This document shows positions 1 to 10,800 of a stretch of 34,819 bases of DNA, in pieces. The notes under the pieces were generated by a model. That model had not been told where the DNA came from, did not search any database, and was given only the letters and a program-made list of their open reading frames with translations. Made by a program: the position numbers and the translations under genes. Source of the DNA: an uncultured Clostridia bacterium (GTDB taxonomy: Bacteria > Bacillota > Clostridia > Christensenellales > Borkfalkiaceae); NCBI GenBank assembly GCA_947174975.1, contig CAMWLA010000002.1, positions 1 through 34,819 of the forward strand. Direction: 5' to 3'. Position 1 is the first letter of the stretch; every line of letters starts with the position of its first letter.

Positions 1-849
1 GCGCTCATTAAAGCGCAGATGGAAGCAGAGTTTGCAAAACAGCAAGCCAAGAGCGAAATCGATCGCGCTAAGGCAGACGCGGAAATCGCACGCTTAAAGC
101 AAGAAATCGAAGAAGCTAAACGCAGAGTAGACCCCTCAAAGGCTCAAGCGGACAGCAGCGAACTTATAAAAGCAAAGGTAGATGCCGAACTTGCAGTAGC
201 ACGCGCACAAATGGAAATGGAGCGCGTAAAGGCGCAAGCGCAAGCTGAAATCGAAAAGGTTAAGGCTGAAGCGGAAATTTCAAGGCTTAAAGCTCAAGCA
301 ATGGGTTCTAAGGGCACTGATTCGGGTTCCGATGCAGACGTTATCAGAGCAAGAGTCGAAGCAGAGCTTGCTACGGCCCGCGCTCAGATGGAAGCAGAAC
401 GCGCTAAGGCTAAAGCTCAAGCCGAGATTGACAAGGTCAGAGCGGAAGCCGAAATTGCAAAAATGCGCGCAGACGCATACGTTTCCGGCAACGGTATGGG
501 CTTGGATCCCAAAGAACAGCCCAACAGCGACGACGCCGTAAAGAAAATGGTTGAAGCCGAGCTTGCAAAAGCCCGTGCGGATATGGAAGCGGAGCGTATC
601 AAAGCTAAATCCGAAGCTGAAATCGAAATGGCTAAGGCTCAGGCGGAAATCAGCCGTCTTAAAGCCCAGGTTGCTTCTCATCCCGAAGTTAACAAAAACG
701 CTAACAGCGATTTAATCAAAGAAAAAGTCGAACTCGAACTTTCCAAGGCACGTGCTGAGCTTGAAGCAGAGCGCATGAAGATGAAGGCTCAGCAAGAAAT
801 CGACAAGGCTCATTCCGAGGCGGAAATTGCCCGCATGAAAGCACAGCTT
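1..849 (+). repeat. Tandem coiled-coil repeat (about 46 aa, five copies, first one partial)
   Basis: Repeat units begin near 163, 340, 535 and 712 (periods 177, 195 and 177 bases), after a partial unit at the window start. Each has a conserved helical core of about 46 residues with Ala-Glu-Ile and Met-Lys-Ala ends. The linkers between units differ in length and composition (for example one carries GNGMGLDPKE). The DNA copies have diverged, so the expansion is not recent. Confidence 0.8.
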
Positions 850-1470
850 ATGCCCGTGCAACAGCCCTACGGAATGGCTCCTTACGGACAGCCGTTCAAT
901 CCTTACGGACAGCCGTTCAATCCTTACGGACAGCCGATGCAAGGCATGCCTCAGCAATCGGATAGCGCGCTTGCAATGATGAAAATGGAAATAGAGATGG
1001 AAAAAATGCGTTCCGACCAGCGCGTTCAGCAAGAAGCTCACCGCGCAAGCCAGGAAATCGCAGCCATCAAGTTCCAGGCAGCGCAAGAAGCTTCGGCTAT
1101 GAAAATGGCTAACGAGCTTATGAAGATGCGTTCCGACCAGACTAATCAGCAAAATCCTTACGGACAGCAGCCCTACGCTCAGAACGGCGGTATGCACCAG
1201 TTGCCCCCCACGGTTCAGCCGATAATAATCAACACGGCCGATCAGCAAGCACCCAAAAAGGTGATTGACGTGGACGCACAGCAGTACCGTCAGCCCGCGC
1301 AACCCGCGCAGCCGAACGTACCGCCCGATTCCGTAATGACCAGCACGACCACCACGACGACCCGCGTTGAACCTCAGAAAAACGCGTCTCACCGTGATTC
1401 GGGTAACGGCTTCTACGACGTAGACGGCTTCTACGACGCATATAGCGGTAACTTCAACCCCAATAAATAA
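1..1470 (+). CDS. Alanine/glutamate/lysine-rich coiled-coil protein with Pro/Gln-rich tail, 5'-truncated
   Basis: The frame is open from base 1 (ALIKAQ precedes the Met at 19), so the gene begins outside the window and the ATG at 19 is internal. From base 1 to about 849 the product is a long charged coiled coil built of about five copies of a roughly 46-residue unit (pattern: VE-EL-ARA-MEAER-K-KAQAEIDK-EAEIA-MKA), joined by short polar linkers. A flexible segment follows, rich in Pro, Gln, Tyr and Gly with PYGQPFN repeats, then a second short helical part (MKMEIEMEKMRSDQ). The tail is disordered and contains a run of Thr and an aromatic/acidic end (FYDVDGFYDAYSG). No membrane segment is visible in the part present. 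The function is not recognisable; the sequence fits a cytoplasmic structural or scaffold protein, but the missing N-terminus could hold the defining domain. It ends before a hairpin terminator and is probably not in the giant-gene operons. Confidence 0.85.
   Translation, partial: ALIKAQMEAEFAKQQAKSEIDRAKADAEIARLKQEIEEAKRRVDPSKAQADSSELIKAKVDAELAVARAQMEMERVKAQAQAEIEKVKAEAEISRLKAQAMGSKGTDSGSDADVIRARVEAELATARAQMEAERAKAKAQAEIDKVRAEAEIAKMRADAYVSGNGMGLDPKEQPNSDDAVKKMVEAELAKARADMEAERIKAKSEAEIEMAKAQAEISRLKAQVASHPEVNKNANSDLIKEKVELELSKARAELEAERMKMKAQQEIDKAHSEAEIARMKAQLMPVQQPYGMAPYGQPFNPYGQPFNPYGQPMQGMPQQSDSALAMMKMEIEMEKMRSDQRVQQEAHRASQEIAAIKFQAAQEASAMKMANELMKMRSDQTNQQNPYGQQPYAQNGGMHQLPPTVQPIIINTADQQAPKKVIDVDAQQYRQPAQPAQPNVPPDSVMTSTTTTTTRVEPQKNASHRDSGNGFYDVDGFYDAYSGNFNPNK
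880..936 (+). repeat. 21-bp tandem repeat encoding PYGQPFN, 2.7 copies
   Basis: The unit ccttacggacagccgttcaat is present in two exact copies (880-900 and 901-921) and 15 bases of a third. It keeps the reading frame and adds seven residues per copy to the Pro/Gln/Tyr-rich linker of the coiled-coil protein. Exact identity means that copy number could vary between strains. Confidence 0.9.
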
Positions 1471-1485
1471 TCAAACGCAAATTTT

Positions 1486-1515
1486 GCGCCCGAGCATTAC
1501 CAAATGCCCGGGCGC
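1486..1515 (+). terminator. Hairpin terminator after the coiled-coil gene
   Basis: GCGCCCG pairs with CGGGCGC, and inside it GCATT pairs with AATGC around an ACCA loop, with one A/C mismatch between the two stems. The stop codon is 15 bases upstream. The downstream T-tract is poor (attgcttt), so termination may be partial or use another mechanism. An aatttt stretch lies on the left side, which could serve the minus strand. Confidence 0.65.
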
Positions 1516-1714
1516 ATTGCTTTACAAAAATATATAGTTAAATAAGTAAAATGACCTTAAAACGGCAGATGCGAATATAATATTAAGGTAAAAGAATATT
1601 AAAAATTAGGCATTCAAACGGCGGGCGAGGGGCAAATTAGGCAAAAAAGGCAAAAAAAGGCAGCCCGGATTTGCGCTAAAAGCAAGAAAAAACCATAATT
1701 ATGCCGAAAGATTA
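1516..1714 (+). promoter_or_regulatory. A-tract-rich upstream region of giant gene 1
   Basis: This non-coding stretch holds two A-tracts in near-helical phase (A6 at 1643-1648 and A7 at 1652-1658, separated by GGC) and two copies of AATTAGG (1604-1610 and 1635-1641), about three helical turns apart. A similar AATTAGG plus paired A-tracts lies upstream of giant gene 2. A 7-bp inverted repeat ACCTTAA/TTAAGGT (1554-1560 and 1583-1589) is also present. These could be an UP-element or curved DNA and regulator sites. The repetition is visible; the role is inferred. No convincing gene lies here; the 101-aa minus-strand ORF (1614-1919) overlaps promoter, leader and signal-peptide sequence. Confidence 0.4.
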
Positions 1715-1744
1715 TTGACAGAATACAATTTATTATGTTAAAAT
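1715..1744 (+). promoter_or_regulatory. Sigma-70-type promoter of giant gene 1
   Basis: A perfect -35 TTGACA (1715-1720) is followed after 18 bases by TAAAAT (1739-1744). The same arrangement is conserved upstream of giant gene 2, where the spacer is 17 bases. The expected transcription start near 1751 gives a leader of about 65 bases. Confidence 0.75.
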
Positions 1745-1766
1745 AATGAATGCTAAAAAGGAAATT

Positions 1767-1781
1767 GGGGTTTTGCACCCC
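1767..1781 (+). promoter_or_regulatory. Leader hairpin of giant gene 1
   Basis: GGGGT-TTTGC-ACCCC forms a 5-bp stem in the 5' leader, about 35 bases before the start codon. The matching position in the leader of giant gene 2 keeps a stem (GGGT/ACCC) with changed bases, which suggests the structure is maintained. The function is unknown; it may affect mRNA stability or translation. Confidence 0.45.
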
Positions 1782-1804
1782 CGAACAAGAAAAACTATTA
1801 TTTT

Positions 1805-1809
1805 GGGAG
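1805..1809 (+). promoter_or_regulatory. Ribosome binding site that fixes the start of giant gene 1
   Basis: GGGAG lies six bases before the ATG at 1816. The ORF-track start at 1750 has no such site, sits at the predicted transcription start, and would put 22 extra residues before a normal signal peptide. Confidence 0.85.
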
Positions 1810-1815
1810 TACGTT

Positions 1816-4800
1816 ATGAAAATTACGGGTACTAAAAAATTATTAATATTATTCTTCGCGCTTACTTGCTTGCTTGCATCGGCGCTGGGCGTTGTTATAA
1901 CACGCTCATCCGCAAGCAAAGGCGTCGCATACGCTGAAACTGCAGTTTCGGCACCAGACGTTGAAGAAGTGACGGAGGAGATCGCAGAACTCGAGGCTGA
2001 AGAAGCTTCAAAGGAGGATACGTTCTTCGAGGAAGAATACGACGCGCGTTACGACGAGGACGTCATCCGCAAGGTTGCGGAGCTTCTCGGCCGTAAGTAC
2101 GAGGCTATAAATTTATATTGCCACGCCAACGAGATTGACGCGCGCGAGCTTTTGGCGCTCCTTTTAGAGGATGAAGCGAAAAAGGCAGCTGAGCCCGCTG
2201 AGCCTTCTTTCAGTGTATACGTCGGACATGAAACGACGGGTGAAGAGTACGTTTCGCCCGAAGGTACTTCAAACTACTCTGAAGATGAGGCTTGGCCTCC
2301 GTTTGAAGAAGAAGAGAAAACAAATGCCGATGCAATTATTTCGGATCTTATCGATTTCCAGATAGCTTATACGGACGGCGAAATCACCCTTCCCGAAGGC
2401 TCGGAAGATAACGATTGGTACATAGCTCCCGACGACTTGACTACATACGCCACGACATATTATTTCATGGGCTATAACTTCAGTACTGCGGCAAGCCAGA
2501 TGGGTTGGAGCTTCTCTTCGACTCAGCTTAGAAATGCGAGGACTATTCATCATCCGGAGACAGCTGATCGGTTAGGTGGTAACTGGTCTTCGTTGTATTG
2601 GCAGTATGATCTTGAACTCGCTCCCGGCGAAACGTATACAATAACAAGACCTTCGGCTAACGTCACTTATAACACCGGTGCTGCATATGGCGCGAACGAT
2701 CACTGGGCATACGTTCTCAGCTACGGTTGGAGAAGCGAACCGAGTTGTAAATACGTTATAGACGGAGACGCTCCTTCGGGAACAGTATTTTATGTCGGGT
2801 CTACAATTTCCAATAATGGCAATGATAATAATCAGTATTATGGATGGCAAGCATATTATAGTTGGTATGCTGCTGACGCTAATCGTACATATAGAAATGG
2901 AGTTGCAGACAATAACGGCGCGTTCAATAACTATGCAACCAGATGCGCAAAGCAGATCAGTTTTAAATTTGTCGTAAAACGTACGGCTCCCGTTGCGCCG
3001 GAATTAGTTGACGATACGGCAACGAACGGCGGAGCTGTAAATCTTAGTACTAAAACAAAAACCGCTTACTATGAAGGTAGTCCCGTAGTTATTACAATGT
3101 CTCACGACTTCGGTGCGGGCATTATCGGTTATACTTACGACGACACCGTAACGTTGAAATCGCGTTCACAGCACGGTATGGATAACGGCGGTACGGCTTC
3201 CCCTACTTCACAGCTTAACGGTAAAAATATAGAATTCCAATGCTCAACTGCGGGAACTCACGTTATAAAAATAAAGCTACTGCAACCAACGGTAACGCAA
3301 ATATCGTGGCCGAGCGTGAACAATACGCCAAATAGTATGACTGCGGGTACCATGGTTCCCACCCGAATGAACTGGAAGGACAGCTCCGGAAATGCAATGT
3401 CCGTAACGGAAATATCCTTTACGCTAAAGATAGAGCTACAGAGTACTACCAAGCCGACTATGGTGAGGGACGACGGCGTTGACGGTTACGGGCAAACCAA
3501 AACTGTCAACTATACGGGGGGCGAACAGAAGATATCGTTCAGAAATGCCGACCCCGACTTTGTGGGATGGTCGTCAAACGGTCTTGTTCAAGATTCGTGG
3601 GATCCCACGACCAAAGTGCTCGTATTAAAGCAGACCGAGCGCGGAACTTACACTATAAACCTTTATCTTAAGAACCCCGCGGGCGTAGTCTGGGACGGCG
3701 ACGGCTCGACCGATACTTTGCAGTTTAACTTCTTTATAAAGGAAATGCTTATCGAAAGACCGACGATGGTCGGGTCTACGTCCTACAACAAGACTGTAAA
3801 ATATAGCGGCGGTGAGCAATATCTAAAAGTTGCACCGGCTGATGTGGATCAGTTAGTTATAATAGCCGCCGGTATTAAGTACGACCCCGCCGACGAGGAC
3901 GGCGACGGGGTGAACGAGACTATCGTCTTTAAGATGACGGATGCCGGTACGGTTTATATTAAGCTTTCGCCCGCCGAAGGCTACATCTGGAGCGATAAAA
4001 AAAGTGATACAATAACGTTCACTTTCACGATAGAGGCCGTTGAGGTTTCCGTACCCAAGCTTTTGGGTGGCGGAACTACGAAGACTGTAACCTTCAACCC
4101 CGAGAAAGATTGGGCTGCAGAGCTTGTAATTTTAGATATTCCGAGGGATGCAATAGCAGTTACTACGGCGTTGCAGTTCAATAGAGACGCCGACTGGCTT
4201 CCCAAGGACGTATACAACGGAACGGTTGCAATCGAAGATATGGCAAGCCAAGGCTATACCGAATACGATTACGACGTATTAAAGCTTTATGCGTCAAACG
4301 CCAACACCTATCCCGTTCAGTTTTCACTCACAAGCACCAACTACCGTTGGCCCGACGGCGCAAAGGTTCCGACGTTCTATCTGACAATCAACAGATATGC
4401 GCTTCAGACGCCGAAGATCTCCGATTACGAGTATACCAATAATAGGGATAAGATCGAAGGCTCAACTAAGACCATATATTATAACACCGACAGCACATCC
4501 GGTAATTATACGGATAATGCTGACAAATACTTCAAATTATATGCGGGCGGATTTACTTCCAACAAACAGGTTACCATAAGGTATTCTATGGAAGGACTCC
4601 GTGAAGAATGGCCCGATGAAACTGCGCCTAACCTCACGCTGTGGGGCACTACGCTTGGCGGAGCTTCTGGACCCGCGGGCAACTACATAATTTATATCAC
4701 GCCTACCAGCAATTACATTTGGGATACCGGCAATGATGATATGTACACATTTAAGTTCGTCATTACGCCCATTTATCGCGACCAGCTGAGAATGTACGTT

Positions 4801-7800
4801 CAGCAAGGTGCTGGCAGTGCATGGGTAGTCGACGGCGGCGATAGAACGGGTTCGGCAGATTACGACGGAACGGAAAAATTCTTCCGTATCGGTACGCCGG
4901 ACAGCGCTTCCCAGTTCTTCTACGACTCGGAAGCAACGTATCAGCTTGTAAACCAGGCGCATGAACCCACTTCCAGCTTCGGCGGCTTTACGATGGGTGT
5001 CAAAAACGACTACCCCGACCTTGACGGTAAAAAGCCTTCCGTATTGATGTGCAGTGCGATTGAAGCTGGTGTTTATATCGTTAGATTACAACTTCGTAAC
5101 ACTAACTACGCTTGGCGTGACGGTTCCGGTGTAGATATATTCTATACCTTTACCATAAAGGCTCAGTCTATAAAGGACCCCATAATTCTTCCTCAAGAAT
5201 GTTCGGGTCACGATCTTAAAACTTACGATACTTATATTCACTGCGGATATAACGGATTTGCGGCACAGCTCGTAATCGGGCTCAGCGACGTTAAAAACAG
5301 CAACGGCGAATCAATTGTCAAAGTATTCACCAACGCTTCGGGTACGGACGTTGACGAAGACGGTAATGACGCGCTTAAACTTCTCAGCTGGGGCGAAGGT
5401 ACCCAGGAGGATATCGGCAGACTTATACTTTCCGCTGTTGTAGTCGGCGATCATAAAGTATTACTTATGATCGAAGACACCAACTTTAGATGGGAAACCG
5501 ATTGCGAGTATTACGAATTCGAACTCAGAATCGACTATGCGGAAGTTGACGACGTCGTATTCAATTACGGCTTGCCTGACGATATGACGGAAATCGGCGG
5601 AAACGGCGAAAGATGGGAAGAGGAATTTAACCCCGAGGCCAGCCATTTCATAACCGTTACGAGATCCTCAGACGAGTTCAAGGGTACTGCATTCAATTCG
5701 CAGTTCAGAGTTGAAGTCAGCTGTGTAGACTCTGCTTATGCAGAAAGGCAAATCATCACGAACGACGATAACTTCGTAATCGAGTTCTACGATGCAAATA
5801 TTTACTATATCAGTATTTATCTTACCTCTAACTATCGTTGGAGATCTAACCACAGATCGGATACCGCGGTTCAGCTGACGTTCCAGCTGTATGCGAAATT
5901 CGTTGCGTTGCCTCAGATTGCCGATAACGAAGCGAACGCGTCGGTAAATAATTCCACGCGCACGAAGACGGTAACTTACGATACCGGCAAATCGCAGAAT
6001 ATTACGCTTATTTTCGGAAACGACTATAAAGCGTATGCTGTGGATGAATCGCAGATTCAGCCGCTCGGTGCGCTTAAACAAGACAAAACGGTAGTTATAA
6101 GCCAGTCCAAGATGGTAAGGTACACCGCAGTAAATGCGGGTTCGTACGTGCTTGCCTTGACGCTTTCCAACACGAACAACTATGCGTGGGCGTCCGGCGA
6201 CGATACCGTATTCTATACGCTTAAAATCGAACAGCGTGCAATTCCCGTTCCCGACGCGTTCTATATCGATGCGGACGACCTCAATAAGTTACATGAGGAC
6301 TACGCAGATATCAAGAGCGGAGTGAAGGGCGAGCAAATTCTTGAAGTGGCGGGAGAGTACAAGAAAGAAGTAATCTACGACGCGGATTTAAACTACATTT
6401 ATCTGTTCGGTTACGCTATCGAAAACAAAGAGGTAACCGTTGAAGTTACTCCTTTGAACCCCGACAACGTAAACGGTAAGGACCAAGGCTACGTATCCGT
6501 CGGCGGTGAAACCAAGGGCTACTACGTCTTTGCTAAGACGGTAAACGTCTATACAATTTCAGTTAAGTTTAACCTTAACACGGAATTCGGCAAGCCTAAC
6601 TGCCACTGGGCGGGCGTTTCCGCGGGTATCGATACCGATCCGAGAGATTATATTCTCGTAATCACCAAGAAGGGGCTCGATCTTCCCGAAATCGTCGGTG
6701 CACCTCAAGCTTGGACGGACAACAAAATCAGCAAGCACTTCACGTATGACGGCGCTGCTACGGGTCCCTCGATAGACGTTACCAACTGTCTTTCGTCAAC
6801 CGATTCAAGGCCGTTCATGCACTACGATTACGATACGTCAAGAACGGGTTACACCCTTGACAATTCGACGCATATACTTACGTTTAGCATATTAAAGACC
6901 GCGAACGTAGGCGTTGACTACACGTTGACTATATCGCTTGACGAGGCTAACGAGTACTGGAATACGGGCGTTCCGGGCGATATGTCCGACGTTGACGACA
7001 AGTATGTATCTATAATTATAGATAAGAAGGAAATAAACAAACCTACGGTCGTAGACACCGGCGACGGCGTCGTTGGCAAGGTAGTTTACGACGATCAGAA
7101 TCTTCCCGATATACTCTGGAAATCCGTTATTTATAACGCAAGCGTATGGACGGATGAATTAAGAGTTACCGGTTTCGACAGCAAGTGGATGACTTGGAAG
7201 CCTTCCGACTTTGCAACTACGAGAGAGGACACTAACGGCGATCTTCTGTTATCTACGACAAGAAGCGACGTGGGTACCTACTCGGTAATTGTAACGCTTA
7301 GGGATACTACCAACTTCAAATGGGCGTCTACGGCGGACGATTCCGACGACAGACTTCTCAGCCTTATTGTCGAACCCAAGAAAATCGCTAAACCCTCAAT
7401 TGTAATAAGTGACAGCAGTCTTGACCCTACCGACGGCACGATTACTTCGTCTGCGGGCAACACGACTTATGACACGGCTACTTCGATTTACATTAGGGAT
7501 TACGTAAACACCACTAACCTTAACGACCCGAAGGGCGTTGTACAGAAGATAGTTATTGAGAACTTCCTCTTCAACGATCCCGACGGCACAATGAAAGTTA
7601 CTACGGTTTCCACGGATAAATTCTCTGACAGCGAAGACGATACTACCAACGAATTGCTTATTTACAAAGCTGTCAATGCTGGCACGTATAAGCTTAAATT
7701 CTCGCTTACGGGCAACGTTGCGTGGGACGACGGTACCGGCACGGACGATTACTTCATCACGCTTACTATATCTAAGCGCGAGTATAAGCCGCTTACGATC

Positions 7801-10800
7801 GACGATCCGGGTGCGCTTCTGCCTATTCCCGAAATTACAGTTTCGGCAGACGGACTCACGAAGACGCTTACCTACAACTTCAAAGCCCAGCAGATGGTAA
7901 TAAACGACTACGACGTCAATATTATGAAATGGGACGGCACCACGCCCGATCCTACTACGGGCAAAGCGCTTGAAGATAAGGGCACGGCGGTTGTCGGCAC
8001 TATGACGACGTACACGTTTGAGGCAACAGACGCGGGTACGTACACTGCAACGTTCAGTTTGAGAAACTTCAGAAACGAATGCTGGACGGGTATCACGGAT
8101 TCCAATATTACTTTCACGTTTAAAATTGAAAAACTTGCAATTGCAATTCCCGAAATCGACACGAGCGTAGATTTCTTGCTTAACGGCGAAACCGCTACGA
8201 ATACGGAATTCAAGGTTACTTACGATACGTTAAGACACTCGGTTCTTGCACTCAACGTTCTCGACGAAAATTACATGACTTTCGCAATGGGCGGAGATTA
8301 CAACGACACCGTGTCGGATACGTTCCAAGTGAGCGACAGAGTTGACAGATCGTTCACCGGCACCGACCCCGGTCCGTACACGTATAATAGCGTTTCGCAA
8401 GTATTCGGTACTACGAAGCGCGACGGAGAATTCCAGAATACTTCGATTACTACCGGCAGCGACGTTGACAGAGTAAACTTCATTCTCTTACAAGCGACCG
8501 AACCCGGTACTTACGACGTAGTGTTCACTCTCGTTGATACGCTGAATATCGAGTGGGATGACAGCACAGTCGCAAACAAGAAGGTAACCTTCAAAATCGA
8601 AAAGGTTAAGCTTACTTCGCCTACTTATAAGGTGGGTGCGGCAAACAGCCAGACCTACGAAGGTAAACCCTTGAAGTTCTACGTTGCAAACGCAAACAAC
8701 AACGTTGCAACTCTCGGCGCGGTACCCGCATTCTACTACGAAACCGCATCGTACAGCTGCACAACCGAACAATCTAACAAAATTGAGCTTGTAAGCTGGT
8801 ACGGAAGCGAACTTATCGTTCAAGCTACGAACTACGGTACTTATGAAGTTAAAGTATATAGAAATACCAAGTACGTAGATTGGACCGATATAACCACTCC
8901 AGTAAAGACGTTTACTTTCTACATCACTCAAGCGGAAATCGTTCCCGAAATCACTTACGGCGATGCGATATTCGCGACGGGCGTTGGCGGTCCTATCGGT
9001 ACGTCAGACTCTTACACCAACGGACTTCTTGCCACGGGCGGAACTGCGTGGGCGAAGAGCAGAACTGTTACCGCAACCGTTAAACTGCCCAAATTGAGCG
9101 TAAAAGCTGCCACTGGCGAGCTTGACGTTGACGGACTTCAGATAGAAATCTATTATTTCAACACCGGCAAGCCTACGCAGAAGCTTCATTCGGATTCTAC
9201 AAAACTCGTATTTGCTCCTCCTTCGGATATAATTGACGCTACTACAATTTCCGGTCTTGTTGCGGGCGATCCCACAGACGGAATAAAGGTATCGACTGCG
9301 GATCCTAACTGGAGTATAGAGCTTACGGCGGCAAACGAATATAATCTCTACTATAAGTATCAGATTATTGCCGACGCAGATCCTACGTTCAATAACGGTG
9401 ACGGCACTCTCAAGAAGGGTACCTATAAGATTTGTGTAGAACAGAATAACGTCAGCAACAGCTACACAGTAAGAAAGGTAGATAAACCGTTTACTATCGA
9501 AGCGGATCCCGCACCGTTCAGCACCTCGAATACGGAAGTTAATATTATCTGGGAAGTTTACAAGGCAAGCGCTCCCACTACCGTACACGCAACTTACGTG
9601 CTTGCGGGCGCAACGTATACTAATTGGTATAAGACGGGCGCAGCGGGCGAAATGATGCCTACGGACGCAATCGAGCTTCCTTACCTTGAAAACGATTCGT
9701 ATTTCTTCAAGGTGAATTTCGACGCTACGGGCTTGCAAGGTCCCAATACCTTGATACTGCCGGCAACCAACTTTATGGATGCGCTGGACAGATGGGAAGT
9801 TAAGTGGGACGGCGTTTACGGCGGAACTTCGAGCGCAAGGTATGCTTCCAAGATTGGCACGACGCCTACACCTTACGAAGTAAGCATTACTTTAAAGGCG
9901 AAGGATCCCGACGCGTTCAGCTTCACGGATACTACTTTCAAATTCTTCTATCACATCACTCCAATACTTTATGACCTCAAGGGCATAGAGTGGGATTATG
10001 ACGGTACGCCTTTCGTATACGACGGCACGGCGCACACGGTTAAGCTTAAAAATCTTCCCGCGGGTCTGTCTGTAGCTTCTTACGACGTAACCGGCCATGA
10101 CAGAAACGTACAGATTTACGCTAAATCGGTTGCAGACCACGGCACGGGCGAGTATTACGAAACGCACGTAGAATTTACAACCTCCAATAAGAACTACGTC
10201 ATCCCCGTAGAGGGCGACAATGCTACTTATACCGACACAAGCCCCGCCGGCAGCGGTTTCGAGTGGTACGTTCGTTGGGAGATTGAAAAGGCTACCATCA
10301 ACGTCGTTTGGGATAACAAACTGAACGAGGACGGCACGTCATCGGCATACATTCCCAGGCTTAAATACGACAGCAACAAGGTCAACTATACCTACTTTAT
10401 GGACGACGGCAGCGGTAGTGTCAACCACACCAACTGGCCTGCGGTTACCTCGTTCGCGCACAGCGGTACCGTTGATTTCAAGGTTGTTGCAACGCTTAAA
10501 ACCAACGCTGACGATCCTGCACTCGATTACGACAATAACTATAAGTTTGATACGGATAATTTCCTTATCTTCCCCTTAGGTCCTTCGATGCAGATAAGCG
10601 TTGACCTATTCGTAGGAAATATAAAGGATGACGGCACTCCCGATATTCCTTCGTTCAAGCAGATTACTTTCGGCGATACTCCCGACGAGGCAACGAATGT
10701 AAATACGGTTATTTACAACGAAAAACCGTTTGAAATTTACCTTCAGCCCGAAGGCACGACCGACACTACGGGCGTTGCAACGGCGCTTAACGGCGTACCT

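Noticed and set aside
712-1392. 226-aa minus-strand ORF with LSVRIERLSVRIERL repeats
   Set aside because: It is the antisense of the coiled-coil gene and its PYGQPFN repeats.
1553-1581. Extra promoter with TATAAT at 1576-1581
   Set aside because: No acceptable -35 box at 16-18 bases upstream; the downstream TTGACA/TAAAAT pair is much better and conserved.
1750-1815. ORF-track start of giant gene 1 at 1750 (MLKRKLGFC...)
   Set aside because: No ribosome binding site, lies at the predicted transcription start, and the matching ATG in the leader of giant gene 2 is out of frame. The ATG at 1816 has GGGAG and starts a clean signal peptide.
9004-9738. Long minus-strand ORFs such as the 244-aa one here and the 255-aa one at 29974-30741
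   Set aside because: They lie fully inside well-supported plus-strand genes, have compositions expected of reverse shadows, and show no recognisable domains.
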